Shown here piece after piece: positions 1 to 10,891 of a stretch of 64,000 nt of DNA. The notes beneath the pieces were generated by a model. The model ran no database searches, was not told where the DNA came from, and saw nothing but the letters and a program-made list of their open reading frames with translations. The stretch is from Erigeron canadensis (lineage: Eukaryota; Streptophyta; Magnoliopsida; Asterales; Asteraceae). Numbering within the stretch: the stretch's first letter is position 1; each line of letters opens with the position of its first letter. Both the position numbers and the translations under genes were made by a program. The stretch spans positions 9,672,649 through 9,736,648 of the forward strand of contig NC_057763.1 in assembly GCF_010389155.1 (NCBI RefSeq). The letters run 5' to 3'.

Positions 1-767
1 GAGTGTGGCAAGCAGTGCTGACAGCTTCTGCCCAAAACCTGTTGGGCAGAGAGGACTCGCTGAGCATGGTACGTGTTGCCTCAATGAGAGTTCTGTTTCT
101 CCTTTCAGCAACACCATTTTGCTCAGGGGTTCTAGTAGAAGAGAAGTTTTGTGAGATCCCTTGATTAGCACAAAATGATTCAAGAGTGTGGTTTCTAAAC
201 TTAGTGCCATGGCGGTCACTTCTGAGTTCTTTAACCCTTATACTGTTGAGATTTCCATTTTCTTGATAAATTTAATGATTTCATCAGCAGCATCACTCTT
301 GGAGTGAAGAAAGAAGGTCCAAGTATATCGTGAATATTCATCCACAATAACTAAAGTGTATCTGCTACCCTTTAGACTTTGGACGTTCACTGGACTAAAA
401 AGGTCCATGTGAAGAAGATGAAAACAGTCCTTAACAGAGTTGGCTTGTTTTGTTTTAAAAATAGATCTATGGCTTTTACCCTTTTCACAAGCACCATAGA
501 GTCTATCTTTTTCAAAAGAGAGAGGAGAAAGGCCACGAACAAGGTTCTTTTTGGCCAGTGAGTTAATGGTTTTGAAATTCACATGCGACATACGCTTGTG
601 CCATAACCAATTTAATTCAGATGTTGACTTTGCAAAGAAACAAGTCTCACTATCAGTTTTGATAGGAGTGAAGTCTACAAGATATATATCTCTTTTTCTT
701 GGTGCTACCAAGATGACTTCCTTGTTAATATTTACAACAGTGCCTTGATGCTTATCAAGAATCACTT
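1..767 (-). pseudogene. RT-F pol fragment: Copia GAG-pre-integrase and integrase core
   Basis: Minus-strand Copia pol, entering from the left edge and cut at 767 by the RT-A insertion. Seen: the pre-integrase zinc region with LWHKRMSHVNF (the two His), but the CxxC has become LYGAC, so one Cys is now Tyr. Next comes HMDLFSP with the first catalytic Asp, then RSDRHGTKF with the second Asp and an apparent extra residue. NGVVERRN near position 100 carries the catalytic Glu. The frame shifts near 240-250, after KKMEI. Copia integrase joins cDNA ends to target DNA. The protease half of the same element is at 11485-11740, where homologous family proteins would continue directly. Inactive here. Confidence 0.9.
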
Positions 768-772
768 TGTAG

Positions 773-1337
773 TGTAGATGCAGATTCGTTGTGACAATCG
801 CAACATAGATTTGATTATTGTTTATGTTTTTAGGAACTTGTGTGTAATCATTTAAATAAGAACTTGTGTTGATATTTAATGATTACGTTTGAACTTTAAT
901 ATTATATCTGTTTGTGTTTTATATTGTGTTTGTGTGTTATATATTGTTTTGCAGGTACAAGAACATAGAATCAAGGTTTATAAGTGTCGTAGAACACTTA
1001 AACAATGATTGGATGTTATGTACAAGCCAAATGAAGTCAAACAAAAAGTCAAAGGCACGTCCCTCGTGTTGACGTCATCAGCATGAAGGATTACCCTCGT
1101 GCTGACGTTAGCACGAGGTAGATCGGCTAATTGTTATTTCGGGCCTAATTACGCGATTAAGGCCGAAGCCCACACAACCCAATATCAACTAGTATAAATA
1201 CAAGACCTAATCTACGGAATTAGGTTAATCCTTGTTAATGATTTACGAATTCTTGACAGTTATTCAAGAATTTACGAGCTAAGGTTATTTGTTCCTTCGT
1301 GTGTTCTTCTACACGAACCACAAGCCTTGTGCATCTC
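773..1337 (+). repeat. RT-A 5' LTR, truncated at its 3' end
   Basis: Starts TGTAGATGCAGATTCG and matches the 3' LTR at 10892 and the RT-B LTR at 48709. It breaks off at about 1337, just after GTGCATCTC, about 130 bp before the expected CCTTACA end, so the LTR end and primer binding site are lost. It keeps the palindrome block missing from the 3' LTR: TGACGTCA at 1070-1077 and an inverted repeat with 9-bp arms CCTCGTGCT/AGCACGAGG at 1095-1118. TATAAATA at 1193-1200 is the likely core promoter. Confidence 0.88.
1193..1200 (+). promoter_or_regulatory. TATA box of RT-A 5' LTR
   Basis: TATAAATA lies about 75-120 bp downstream of the paired palindromes, in the same arrangement as in the RT-B LTR (49129-49136). 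In the RT-A 3' LTR the same site reads TATCAATA. Confidence 0.7.
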
Positions 1338-2995
1338 TAAGTGGTGCAGAAGCTACACCAATAGTAGATGCTGAAGGTATTGCCGAATATGTTGCTTATG
1401 ACAATACAAATGTCAAGAGCAATGTACAATCTTTTCATTCTATGCCAATGAGTATGAGTTCTGCAGAAGGAAGAATGAGTGTTTACTCAGCCTTTTGTAA
1501 TGCTCATGAAGCATTTTATCGGAGGAAAGGTTACTAATGCAGCAGTAATTGATGAGGATTACAATCAAATAGATCATGATGATTTGGAAGAGATGGATCT
1601 ATAATGGCAGCTTGCTATGCTTACTATTAAGGTCAGAAGATTCACTCAGAGAACTGGGAGACCTATAGGTAATGGCACTAAAGGCTTTGACAAATCCAAG
1701 GTGAAATGTTATAACTGCGATGGATTTGGTCATTTTGCAAGAGAGTGTCAACGACCTAAGAGGATTGATAATACCGTTGTTGGTCGTCAAAATTACAATC
1801 AAGGCGGTATTACTCCGAATAATCATAAGACGCAAGCAATGATTACATATCCTGCTACTCCACAACAACCAGTTTCGTCACCATTTTCGGATTCAAAGGT
1901 TGTTGTTGTTCAAAATCCAGATGGTACTTATCAATGGGATACACAATCTGATGATACCTCGAATCATGCCTACATGGTAGAATTATATGATGAGGTAGCT
2001 GCAACGATTGATTATGCTGTGTACTCAAGTGAAGAAAGTGCATCTGAGATAGTACAGAAGAATATGTGTAATGTTGCTGAGACAGTAAGATCTGAGAGTG
2101 AAAAAATGACTGCAATAAAAGCATCTGACGAAAAGGAAGAGTCATCAAATCCTGTTGATGACATTTCCTTGAAGAGCATTGAAGAGCAGATGAAGAACTT
2201 TGTGATACCTGAAGGTATGACAACTGAAGACTTTGTTGCATACATGGCAGATTGCAAGGCTGCAGATCAGAAGGTATCTTGTTCTTTATCTTCTATAATT
2301 GACGTATGTACAATGGTGTCAGATTTAAAACAAGAAATATTGAAACTAAAAGAAAATTCAACTAGTTTAACTGCTGAAAATGTTATCCTTAAAAAGGAAA
2401 GTAATGTGTCTAAAGATTCCAATTTACTTCTACAAGGTCACAAACAAACTGTATTAGATTTTAATCCAGATGAAGTAGTATACTACACATTGAAAGACTG
2501 TGATACAGTTTCCTATGATAAAGAAGTATCTATAAATAAGATTGAACCTAAATCAAGAATTGATAAAGTTTGGTGTGTGGAAAACAAAGAAGAATGGTTA
2601 GCTGAACAAATTCCATATAAGGATAGACATTATGCTCCTTTTAAACCAATAACAAATATGGAAGAAGCAATACAAACGCTTGATACCATAAATGAAATGA
2701 AGGAGTATGGTATACCAATCCCTAAAATAAAGAATGGTCAATCTAGAAAACAACAAGTAAAGAAGTGCTATACTTGTCGTGATAAAGGCCATATAGCTAT
2801 TGAATGTCCAAATAGGAAGGTCAAGAATCCTAAGAATGACAGTCAAGTCAGTCAAAGGATGTTAGTGATATTCCTAATCCTAAAGGGAAGGGTAAACTAG
2901 TTGAACAAGTAGCTTCACCAAAATTTATGAGTGCATATAAAAGGGATTATTATGAGGAGTTTGCAAAAAGACATCCTGATAATAAAAATGCATAG
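1338..2995 (+). pseudogene. RT-A gag remnant with two zinc knuckles
   Basis: Copia gag, which would form the virus-like particle and bind RNA. The N-terminal part is deleted and the LTR is fused directly to the middle of gag. Three frames are needed: 1338-about 1590, then 1617 to about 2855, then a third to the TAG at 2993-2995. Seen: a knuckle CYNCDGFGHFAREC (CX2CX4HX4C) near 1710-1750, an acidic Ser/Glu-rich middle, a second knuckle CYTCRDKGHIAIEC near 2766-2808, and a basic tail. An EEMDL block before the first knuckle is typical of gag proteins in this Copia group. Two knuckles so far apart suggest a long gag of the Sirevirus kind (family knowledge). Confidence 0.82.
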
Positions 2996-3179
2996 AATTA
3001 TGTTAAGTTACTTAGAAATGTGTCATATGGAGAGTCTATTATAACAGATTAAAGGATTAGTGTCCATAGATCTAAGACTCCAAAACGATAGGGACTTTCA
3101 CAGAATACTATTTCTAGTAGTGTAAGTCCGAGTCGTTCTCGTACACCTCAAAGGAGTAATTCACCTAGGAAGATGACTC
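2996..3179 (+). other. Degenerate gag-pol junction of RT-A with large internal deletion
   Basis: Ser/Arg/Pro-rich residues can be read in one frame between stops (SRSRTPQRS-like), so this is the tail of gag. Protease, integrase and the first two thirds of RT are absent before RT sequence resumes near 3190. The deletion end point is therefore close to 3180-3205. Confidence 0.6.
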
Positions 3180-4103
3180 AACAAAATCGATCGCAAAGAG
3201 TTTGAAATGAGCATGAAAAATGTATTTGAAATGAGTGGTATGGGGGAATTACAATTTTTCCTCGGACTACAAGTAGATCAAAGAAAAGATGGATTCTTTA
3301 TTCACCAGTCTAAGTATGTCGATGACATCTTGGAGAGGTTTCAAATGCTAGAGTCCAAGACATATGGTACTCCTATTCAGCAAAATCATGGTTTAGGAGT
3401 TCTTGATCCGAAAGATGAACTTGTGGATGCAACTTATTATCGTGCTATTATTGGCTCGTTGATGTATCTGACTGCTTCGCGTCCAAATATTATGTTCGCT
3501 GTTTGTCTTTTTTCTAGATTTCAAGCTAGTCCGAAAGAGTCATATTTGACTGCAGCAAAGCGTATTCTACGTTATCTTAAGGGAAACCAAGGGCTTGGTC
3601 TATGGTATCCAATGGGAGGAACATTTGATTTTGTTGCATATACTGATTTGACTTTTGGCGGTTGTAACAATGACAGAAAGTCTACGACTGGAGGTTGTCA
3701 GTTGTTAGGAGGAAGATTAGTATCGTGGCAATGCAAGAAGCAGACATGTGTTGCTCAGTCTTCATGTGAGGCAGAGTATATGGCTGCTGGTAGCTGCTGT
3801 TCCCAGGTATTGTGGATTCAGCAATAACTTCGTGACTACGGTATGGATTTTCTTGATACTCCTATTAGAATCGACAATAAGTCAGCTATAGACATTACAA
3901 ATAACCCTGTCATGCATAAGGTCACCAAGCATATTGATATTAGACATCATTTCTTGCGTGATTATGCCCAAAAGAAGTTAATTCATTTGGAAAAGGTTAT
4001 AACCGATGATAATTGAGCTGATCTGTATACCAAAGCATTTGATAAGACTCGATTTGAGAAGTTAATTCTTCTCAACGGGATGAAGAATGCTGACTCATAT
4101 TAA
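3180..4103 (+). pseudogene. RT-A pol 3' end: RT C-terminus and RNase H
   Basis: Copia RT tail (MGELQFFLGLQ, KYVDDILERF) followed by RNase H. Seen: YRAIIGSLMYLTASRPNI, AYTDLTFGGC with the first RNase H Asp, SSCEAEYMAAGS with the catalytic Glu, the IDNKSAI Asp, and HIDIRHHFLRD. The frame has in-frame stops at 3825-3827 and about 4015, and ends at the TAA at 4101-4103. RT and RNase H would make cDNA and remove the RNA template. The RT YVDD active site lies upstream of the deletion and is gone. Confidence 0.88.
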
Positions 4104-6140
4104 ATCTCTCAAAGAACTAATTTTGTAAGTTTGTGTCTGTAAATATCTAGAGTCATAAAAATACAAAAACAGTTCTTAGTGTCATAAAATCCATAAAAAA
4201 GTGAAAAATGAGAAAATGACAAAAATATGGGGGAGATTTAAGTTAATGTTGTCATATGATTATAAGTGAGGATACTTAGCTTTTAAGTCTGCTTAATCGT
4301 AATATAACTGCTTAGTTCAGTGATTACAATTTGGGATATATTGGTAGACACAAAGTAGCAAGGTTTCCTTAATCTAAACTTAATTTATACAATGTTCTTG
4401 TGGGAAACATATTCAGCATATGGCTGAGAATGCTTGCTTTTCAGTATTGAATTGATTTAGTCCTTAAATTTTGTAAAAGATTTAGCATTACCATAAGATT
4501 TGTTCAATGTATAGGCAAAAACCTCTACCAATCATGAGCATGAAAGTTAAATGTGATATTGTTAATGCAAATGAAATGAATGAAAATTAAGGGGCTAATG
4601 TGGTCTTTGAGATTCGGAAAAGTATGTCCTAGGGGTGTCTTTGTATACCTAGCCTACCTAAAGCTTCCAACTTGGGATAGGTTGTCAGAAAGTTCGCTAC
4701 ATGTGTCTCATAGAAAATCACGGGTTCCTTATAAACAATGAAATGCAAAAGCAAATAAGTTAAATCACAAAGTAATTGAATTCTGTTATCCACAAAGTGT
4801 CTCATGATTTGTTAAGGATGTTTTTGAATATATATTGAATATTTGTTATCTTAGTGCTTGTATCGATTACGGAAGTATATCTGAATGTGGGTCACATATG
4901 TTCGCAAACTATTCAATGGCATATTAGGCTACTCGGGTTACATGGTGACTGTCCTTGGCCAGGGTATGTCGAAAGTGTCATAACTCAAAGGAAACTGGAA
5001 GTACCGAGTGTTTAAGAGGACAAATATACCGGTAATCGTGGTTGGGTCACTGTTCATAACTAATAATAAGAGAATTATTTCTCACTTGCAGACTTATGTA
5101 AATGCTAATCTGATCTAATCTGCAGAAACTTAGAATTTCTTGTAAATAAATAAAGTAGCTTAGTTTATTTTTATTTTTATTTTGTTTTCTTTTTATTTTT
5201 ATTCTTGTAATAAGTGTCAGTTTGTGTGTCAAACTAGTTTTTATTGCACGAGAGATTTAATAAGCATGAAAAGTTATAATTCTTGGTGAATTATATAAGT
5301 CTTGTTGCTTACGGTATAAATGTGTAATAGATGGATTTTCTATTTAATACATAAGCTGTTTAATTTAGAAAATGAATTGTTTTGAAAAATTGAAATGTCA
5401 AAATATTTTTGAATGTGTTTCAAGTAAATTTTTGAAATTTCAATTGTTTGTGGTTGATAAGTATGCTTGACAAAGATTGGACTTGCCTTAAATCTTGTAA
5501 TGATTGCTAGGTTAAGAGTTTGGTTGTTTTGCATATTTATGATACTTTTATTGTTGTTTTTGATGCATTGATAAAGTTTGTTAAGTGTGCAGGTTACAGA
5601 TAATAAACTCATTTTAAATGTAGTTGGCATCAAAAATTTCAGATTGTGATTGAAGGCCAAATTGTTTTCGCTTGCTTATTGGAATTGCATTGCGACGGAC
5701 AATAAAAGTTGCTCAGAAATTACAAGACCTGTGTTACAAGGATGGATTGTCTTGTATTTAACCTAAGACTTAGAGTGATAGATTACCATTGTATTATCAA
5801 GATCACAACCTAAGATCTAATGTGATAGGTTGTTGATATGATATTTTGCTATATTGTAATGCAAACTTACATTAAAATGATTTGCATTGTTAAGTTACAC
5901 ATCAATGAAGAAATGATCGATTTTATGTCAAGATAATAATGTAAGATTTATTTGATACATTATTGTGATGACAAGTTAGTACGGATGATTTACGATAGCA
6001 TATTCGAGTATCTACAGGTTCTTAGTAACGAGTATCTACAGGTTTATGTTTCTGGAATTTCTGGAATTTTTCCTTGTTTACATTTCTGGAAAATTCGCGA
6101 AATTTGGCTAAGGAATGGAGCTTATGTGGTTTAAAGTATG
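4104..6140 (+). other. RT-A spacer between pol and internal promoter
   Basis: Two kilobases without a credible gene. It holds a polypurine run GGGGGAGA at 4229-4236 shortly after the pol stop. From about 4505 the sequence is shared closely with RT-B (42371 onward), and from about 5490 partly with RT-C (49361 onward), so it is part of the family and not random filler. At 5682-5704 it contains a motif also found at the start of RT-D LTRs (see findings). Confidence 0.7.
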
Positions 6141-6154
6141 AAAATTCGAAATCA

Positions 6155-6248
6155 CCTCGTGCTGATGTCAGCATTCCTTACGCTGACGTCATCACGAAGC
6201 CCACGAACTGCGTGTTCGGCTCGACCCATGTGGATTCGAATATATATA
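6155..6248 (+). promoter_or_regulatory. RT-A internal LTR-like promoter upstream of the aORF
   Basis: Two palindromes, CTCGTGCTGATGTCAGCA and a second centred on TGACGTCA (6184-6191), are followed by CACGAAGCCCAC and an alternating TATATATA at 6241-6248. The LTRs show the same order: paired palindromes, GAAGCCCAC, TATA box. RT-B (44044-44129) and RT-C (49968-50053) have the same module. This suggests a second promoter for a subgenomic aORF transcript. Promoter activity is inference. Confidence 0.55.
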
Positions 6249-6393
6249 TGGGTTATTACTAATCATTAATTACCAATTCCTAGAAATTAACCCTAAGTAA
6301 ATCACACGAACTTCGTCTCCTTCGTGCTACTATTCATTCGCACTTCTTTCGATCGATTTCATCCTTTTTCTTGATTATTATCCAGATTTGTTG

Positions 6394-6971
6394 GTAATTT
6401 CATAATCTAAGTTAGTGAATTGATGTTTTAACTTCAAAACTTATAAGATTTAAGTCGTTATAACGCCCGATTTTCGATTTTTACCTCGCGTGAACAGTAA
6501 CTCAGACGAACCACGAATTAGATCTTTGATTTTTGATGATTTGGACTTAAATTGGACTTAAAATTAGATTAATTGACGTTTAAACATGTTAAATCTAACA
6601 GAAATTTAAGTAAACAATTGATAAAATCAAGATTAATTGAAGTATTTATGGTTCGGTCACTATTCACACGAAGCACGAAGAACATTCACTTTGTGCTTAA
6701 TTAATTCGAATTTAAATCAGTTTCTGGGCATGTAATCGAAGTACAACAAGTCCAAGTTGATGTTATTCATTGATTTTGATCACTTTTAACATCACATGGA
6801 GATGTTTTTACTTCGTGTTCTGGGTTCATGCTTGGCTCGTGCTGACGTCACGACGAGGGAAATTCTCCTCGTGATGATGTCATCACAAAGCAGACGAGCC
6901 AAAACCCTAATTTTTATTTTCGTTTATTCTAACCTTTGTTTTTCTTGTTGTTTTTGTCTGTTTTTGTGCAG
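6394..6971 (+). other. Predicted leader intron of the RT-A aORF
   Basis: Donor TTG|GTAATTT, acceptor TTTTTGTGCAG preceded by a 50-nt T-rich tract, ending 2 nt before the ATG at 6974. The GT donor and AG acceptor are kept in RT-B (44277-44841) and RT-C (50200-50768) although the sequence between has drifted. A third palindrome pair with TGACGTCA (6843-6850) lies inside. Splicing is inference. Confidence 0.5.
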
Positions 6972-6973
6972 GT

Positions 6974-9418
6974 ATGGCAGGACAAGGTAATAACGCTCGT
7001 GTGTTCGTCAAGGAGCACAATGTTGCACTCGATCTCAGCATTACATAGACGGGGTGCACTTCAGAGTTTCACGGTGTCCTACAATTTTTTGCACGTTCTC
7101 GTGTTCAGTTTGTAGTAACAGAGAACCATCCGTTGGTGATTAGTCTCATTCGGGAGTTTTGGAACTCAGCCCGTTCAGTGCAGATGGGTGCTCATACATA
7201 CATTCGCACTACTGTTGGAGGACGTTCTTTCTCATTTTCGGCTGGAGACTTGCGGACAATTTTACACTTGGGTGATGTCGCGATAGAGCAAGGTCTGACT
7301 GAGTTTTCTGAGGATTTCTGGGACGGTGCTCTACGTCGTATGGGGTATACTGGAGCTATTTCTCACCCATACTTCAGGAATCATCTTCGTGGCAAATGGA
7401 AGCTTCTTGCTTACTATTTGTTGAGGGCCATTAGTCATCGGAGTACAGGCTATGACCAGATGAATATACAGAATGCTTCTCAGATGGTTGCCTTGGTGCT
7501 GAACAAGCCATATAGCTTCTCTCAGTACATTTTTGATAATTTGGAGAAGCAGTTGAGGTCATTTGGTACAGACAAGAAATTCTTTCTGTTCCAAAGATTT
7601 GTGATGATCACAATTCCTCACTATGCAGCTGATTTGCCATTTGATGGTCCTACGTTCAATTTAGGTCGTCTTACTTATAAGGCATTTGTTGAAAGTTTGA
7701 AGCACTTGTCGGGTGGAGATGTTCCGATACATGTTGATAATCCACCTCTGCTCGGACATTTGCTTAATCCTAACTATGTTGCACCTCGACAAGGTTGGGA
7801 AGATGAAGAACCCGTTGCTGCTGCTGCTGGTGATGATGATCAGGCTCATGAAGATCTTCATGAAGAATGAGCTGATCAGTTTGAGGGACTCAATGATGTT
7901 CCTCTGTATGCTGGTGATCTAAAGCATGATTCTGATATGGATGCTCTCATGGAGGATATTGATGATCCTACAAATCTTGTACCACCATCTACTGGAGTTT
8001 CTACTTCTAACTCTCCTCTAGTTGATGTTGATGTAGGTCCTTCTGAAGTCCCGGTTAATGTTGTTGAGGATTCAGAAGATGAGGAAGAGGAAGAAAGACT
8101 GCCGAAGCAAAGAAGAAGACATGAAAGATCTCAAGCTGAAGTTGATAGAGAGTTTGCTGCTTATTCTGAAGCCATGGAGAGGTCTCATGCACCTTCTGTT
8201 GGTGATACTCCATTGGTTGCTTTAAGAGCTTCTGTCTCGGAGATTCCTACCTCTGTGTCTACTGCTTCTGCTGGTGTTGTTATTAGGGAGAGAAGGTCAA
8301 GACCAAAGTTTATCATAAGAGGAATTGGTTCTCGCGCACAAGTTGTTACTGAGGCTACAACTGTTACGATTCCTACTGCTCCGGAGTCTACAGTTCGTCA
8401 AGAGCCAGAGCCGACACTTGTTGCTCCTATGCCTTCGTCTCCTCCCACAGGGACTTTCAATGCTCGTATGCCTTCGTTTGAAGCTACGATGCCACCTCAG
8501 GCCTCTACATCTGATGTTGCTTCTACGTCACGTCCAGTTGCTCCGGTTCAAGTGCAGCTGAGTCATTTATTTTCAGAGAAAAAGATGTTAGAGCTGAGGG
8601 TTACAGCTTTGGAGAATCAGCTAAAGCTCCAAGCTGCTAAGCATCACGAAGAGATGGACTTGATGACAGCTCTTGTTCATTCTCTTAGTTCTAGACTTGA
8701 CCAATTCTTGGCTCAAGGGGGAGATAAGAGTGGTTGTAAGGATGATGAGCTAGCTAAGAACACAAGAGATGATGATCATGAAGATCAAGATCGAGCTCAA
8801 GATCCAAATCAACAACAATAAACAGATGGTGAGCCAGAGAATAGAGGTCAAGATCAAGATGCTGCTGATGATGCTATGGATACAGAGACTGCAGATGTTC
8901 AGGGGGAGTCATCAAGACAAAGAGAGTCAGAGATTGCTGGTACAGTTGGTGCTAGTACTTCTAGGATTCAAGATAAAGGAAAAGCTGTGATGACCGCTCC
9001 AGATGCAGATTCTGATGATCCAAATAACAATGATGATGGGGAAGATTCCAATTCAGGTAACTCCGATTCTAATTCTGATAGAATAGAAAGGGAGATTCGA
9101 GAAAAGATAGTGAATGACCCTCATAATCATTTAGAAAAAGAAAATCTTAGCAAAGGAAAATCTACTCAGGATAGTGAGTCAACTAAGACCGATTCTACTA
9201 CCAATGCCTCTACAGAGTCAGATTTGCACCCTTTAATTGTGCATAGACTAGAAAAGAGATTGGGTTATGATCCACAAGCTCATATGAGAGCTAGAGCAGA
9301 GATTATGGATTATGATAATTATTATGATCCAGGATCACTTAGGGATCAAATGAAAGAACAGTCAGGGTTAACTCATACATCTTCAGAGTCAGAGTCAGAT
9401 TCGGATTATGAACCTTAG
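6974..9418 (+). pseudogene. RT-A additional ORF (aORF), exon 1
   Basis: One 815-codon frame from ATG 6974 to TAG 9416-9418, broken by in-frame stops at 7046-7048, 7868-7870 and 8819-8821. Residues 1-300 form a globular domain rich in aromatic residues (EFWNSA, GRSFSFSAGDLRTIL, KWKLLAYYLLR, DGPTFNLGRLTYK). Residues 300-530 are Ser/Thr/Pro and acidic low complexity. Around 540-590 is a predicted coiled coil (KMLELRVTALENQL). The rest is acidic with Asp/Ser runs. I see no signal peptide or membrane segment. It occupies the place of the env-like ORF of sireviruses, but an envelope role is not supported here. Function unknown. RT-B and RT-C carry homologues, and RT-S has the same layout. Confidence 0.75.
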
Positions 9419-9682
9419 TGCTAATGATTTTTATTTTTGTTTTTGTAATAATTATAAGATAAATATGAATGTATGTGTTACATTATATTTATGATATAAT
9501 ATTATTGTTGTAAGTGAAAATAGATAAAGATTATAAGATAAATATTAATGTAATTGTTGCATTATATTTATGATATAAAATTATTTATTTTAATTCCTTT
9601 TATGTATTTATACTATTTTATTATGTCTTGACTTATAATTTATGTTCTTTATCTTTGTATATGTAAATCGTTTGAATTGCAG
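9057..9682 (+). other. Predicted alternative intron of the RT-A aORF
   Basis: Donor TTCAG|GTAACTCC, acceptor TTTGAATTGCAG|AT. Joining them completes a GAT codon and puts the frame straight into exon 2. If retained, exon 1 reads on to a stop at 9418, so two proteins could be made. The AT-rich stretch 9419-9682 has no coding frame. RT-B (46876-47500) shows the same sites; RT-C has the donor but not the acceptor. Confidence 0.5.
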
Positions 9683-10830
9683 ATAAGCTTCAAAGGATAG
9701 GTGCATTGGACGATCTTGATGCTGAAGAAGATCTAGAAAGTATCGATGATGAAGATTTGGAAGAAGGAGAGTTCATTACTTCGGAAGCTGATATAAAAAG
9801 GTTGCTTGAGACACCTTATGACTTTGATCGTGTCTTTAATGAAGATGAAGTCATTCAAGTTGAACCAATAGCTGAAGTAGAACATCTCAATCTTAATCCA
9901 ATCAGAGATAGTCCAGATGAACCTAAGAATGCTGCAAGATTGAGATTTGTTGTATATGCAAACATAGTTGATGAAGGACATGACAATATTTTTGATCTAT
10001 TCTGGAATATAGATGCTACGCGATAGGTTGATCTTGGAAGATTTAATATACCTTCGGTGCAGCAAGATCATGAGTTTATTGTTAATAGACTAATTCCAGG
10101 TTATAGAGGACATACTGGTTTGAGGATACGTGATGCGTATAAACCATCAATGTTTTGGGAATATGTCTCAGACAAGGATGCACCCAAATACTTCTCAGTG
10201 ATACAAAGTTGGTTCTATGATCACAGAATCAAATTGTTTATTATCAAGAGAAAGGAGGGTTGCCAGTACATGTCAATAAGTCAAAGACACTTCCACTCTC
10301 TCAGTGATTCTGACATGATAGATTTGGGAAGACGCTGGTTCGTTAATCTTCAGAGCAATGGACTTGCAGATTATCTACTGGAATAGATTCAGAGATGAAA
10401 GAATTAAGTATTTCAGTGCTAGAGGTCTGAAGCCAGAAGAAAGGTTGATAAAGCCAACACCTTTGAAGAAGATTAAAAAAAAGATGGCACATTTCGGTTT
10501 GTCTAGAAAAGAATTAAATGTGTTAAAAAGGTTCCTGCTATCAGATGGGATCAAGATATGCTGACAGAGATGACATTTTGGCAGATAGATATCAAGTCAG
10601 GCGAAGCACAGATGTTTGTTGATGATTCACAGAAACAGATGTTGCTACGCATGTATGATCCGATGTAGGTTGTCAACTTGTCAAGAGGTGACCAAAGAAG
10701 ACTTTTGGATACACCTTGCTCAGCTGTGGATTTTTGGAGAGTTGAAGAAAGGCGCTATCGCAACATTCTCGCACATTGTTTGCAAGAGAGAATTCATGCG
10801 AATAACACAAGACTTTTGTTTAATGGATAA
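9683..10830 (+). pseudogene. RT-A aORF, exon 2
   Basis: The coding frame starts right at the acceptor and has no ATG near its beginning, which is why it is read as a downstream exon. It encodes about 380 residues: an acidic start (DDLDAEEDLE), then a conserved domain with DNIFDLFWNIDATR, KPSMFWEY, YFSVIQSWFYDHRIKLFIIKRKEG and LGRRWFVNLQ, and a C-terminal part ending near 10828-10830. Lesions: TAG at 10024-10026, a one-base insertion near 10372, a frameshift near 10478, and TAG at 10666-10668. The RT-B copy (47501-48648) is better preserved. Not a family I can name. Confidence 0.68.
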
Positions 10831-10879
10831 TTTTGAAGTTCAAGTTTTGAAGACTTTAAAGAGATCTAGTTGCAATCGT

Positions 10880-10891
10880 CAAGGGGGAGTC
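10880..10891 (+). promoter_or_regulatory. Polypurine tract of RT-A
   Basis: CAAGGGGGAGTC directly precedes the 3' LTR start TGTAGATG. The same 12 bases precede the RT-B LTR. It primes plus-strand DNA synthesis in LTR elements. Confidence 0.85.

Noticed and set aside
1058..1118. Repeated palindromes as a possible CRISPR-like array
   Set aside because: Units are few, irregularly spaced, in a plant nuclear context and tied to LTR promoters; no spacers of constant length.
1289..1537. Short + strand ORF starting MFLRVFFYTN
   Set aside because: Its first residues are LTR sequence fused to the middle of gag; it is part of the RT-A gag remnant and not a gene.
6974..7870. aORF as a retroviral envelope gene
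   Set aside because: No signal peptide, transmembrane helix or furin-like site is visible in any of the four copies; kept as a protein of unknown function.
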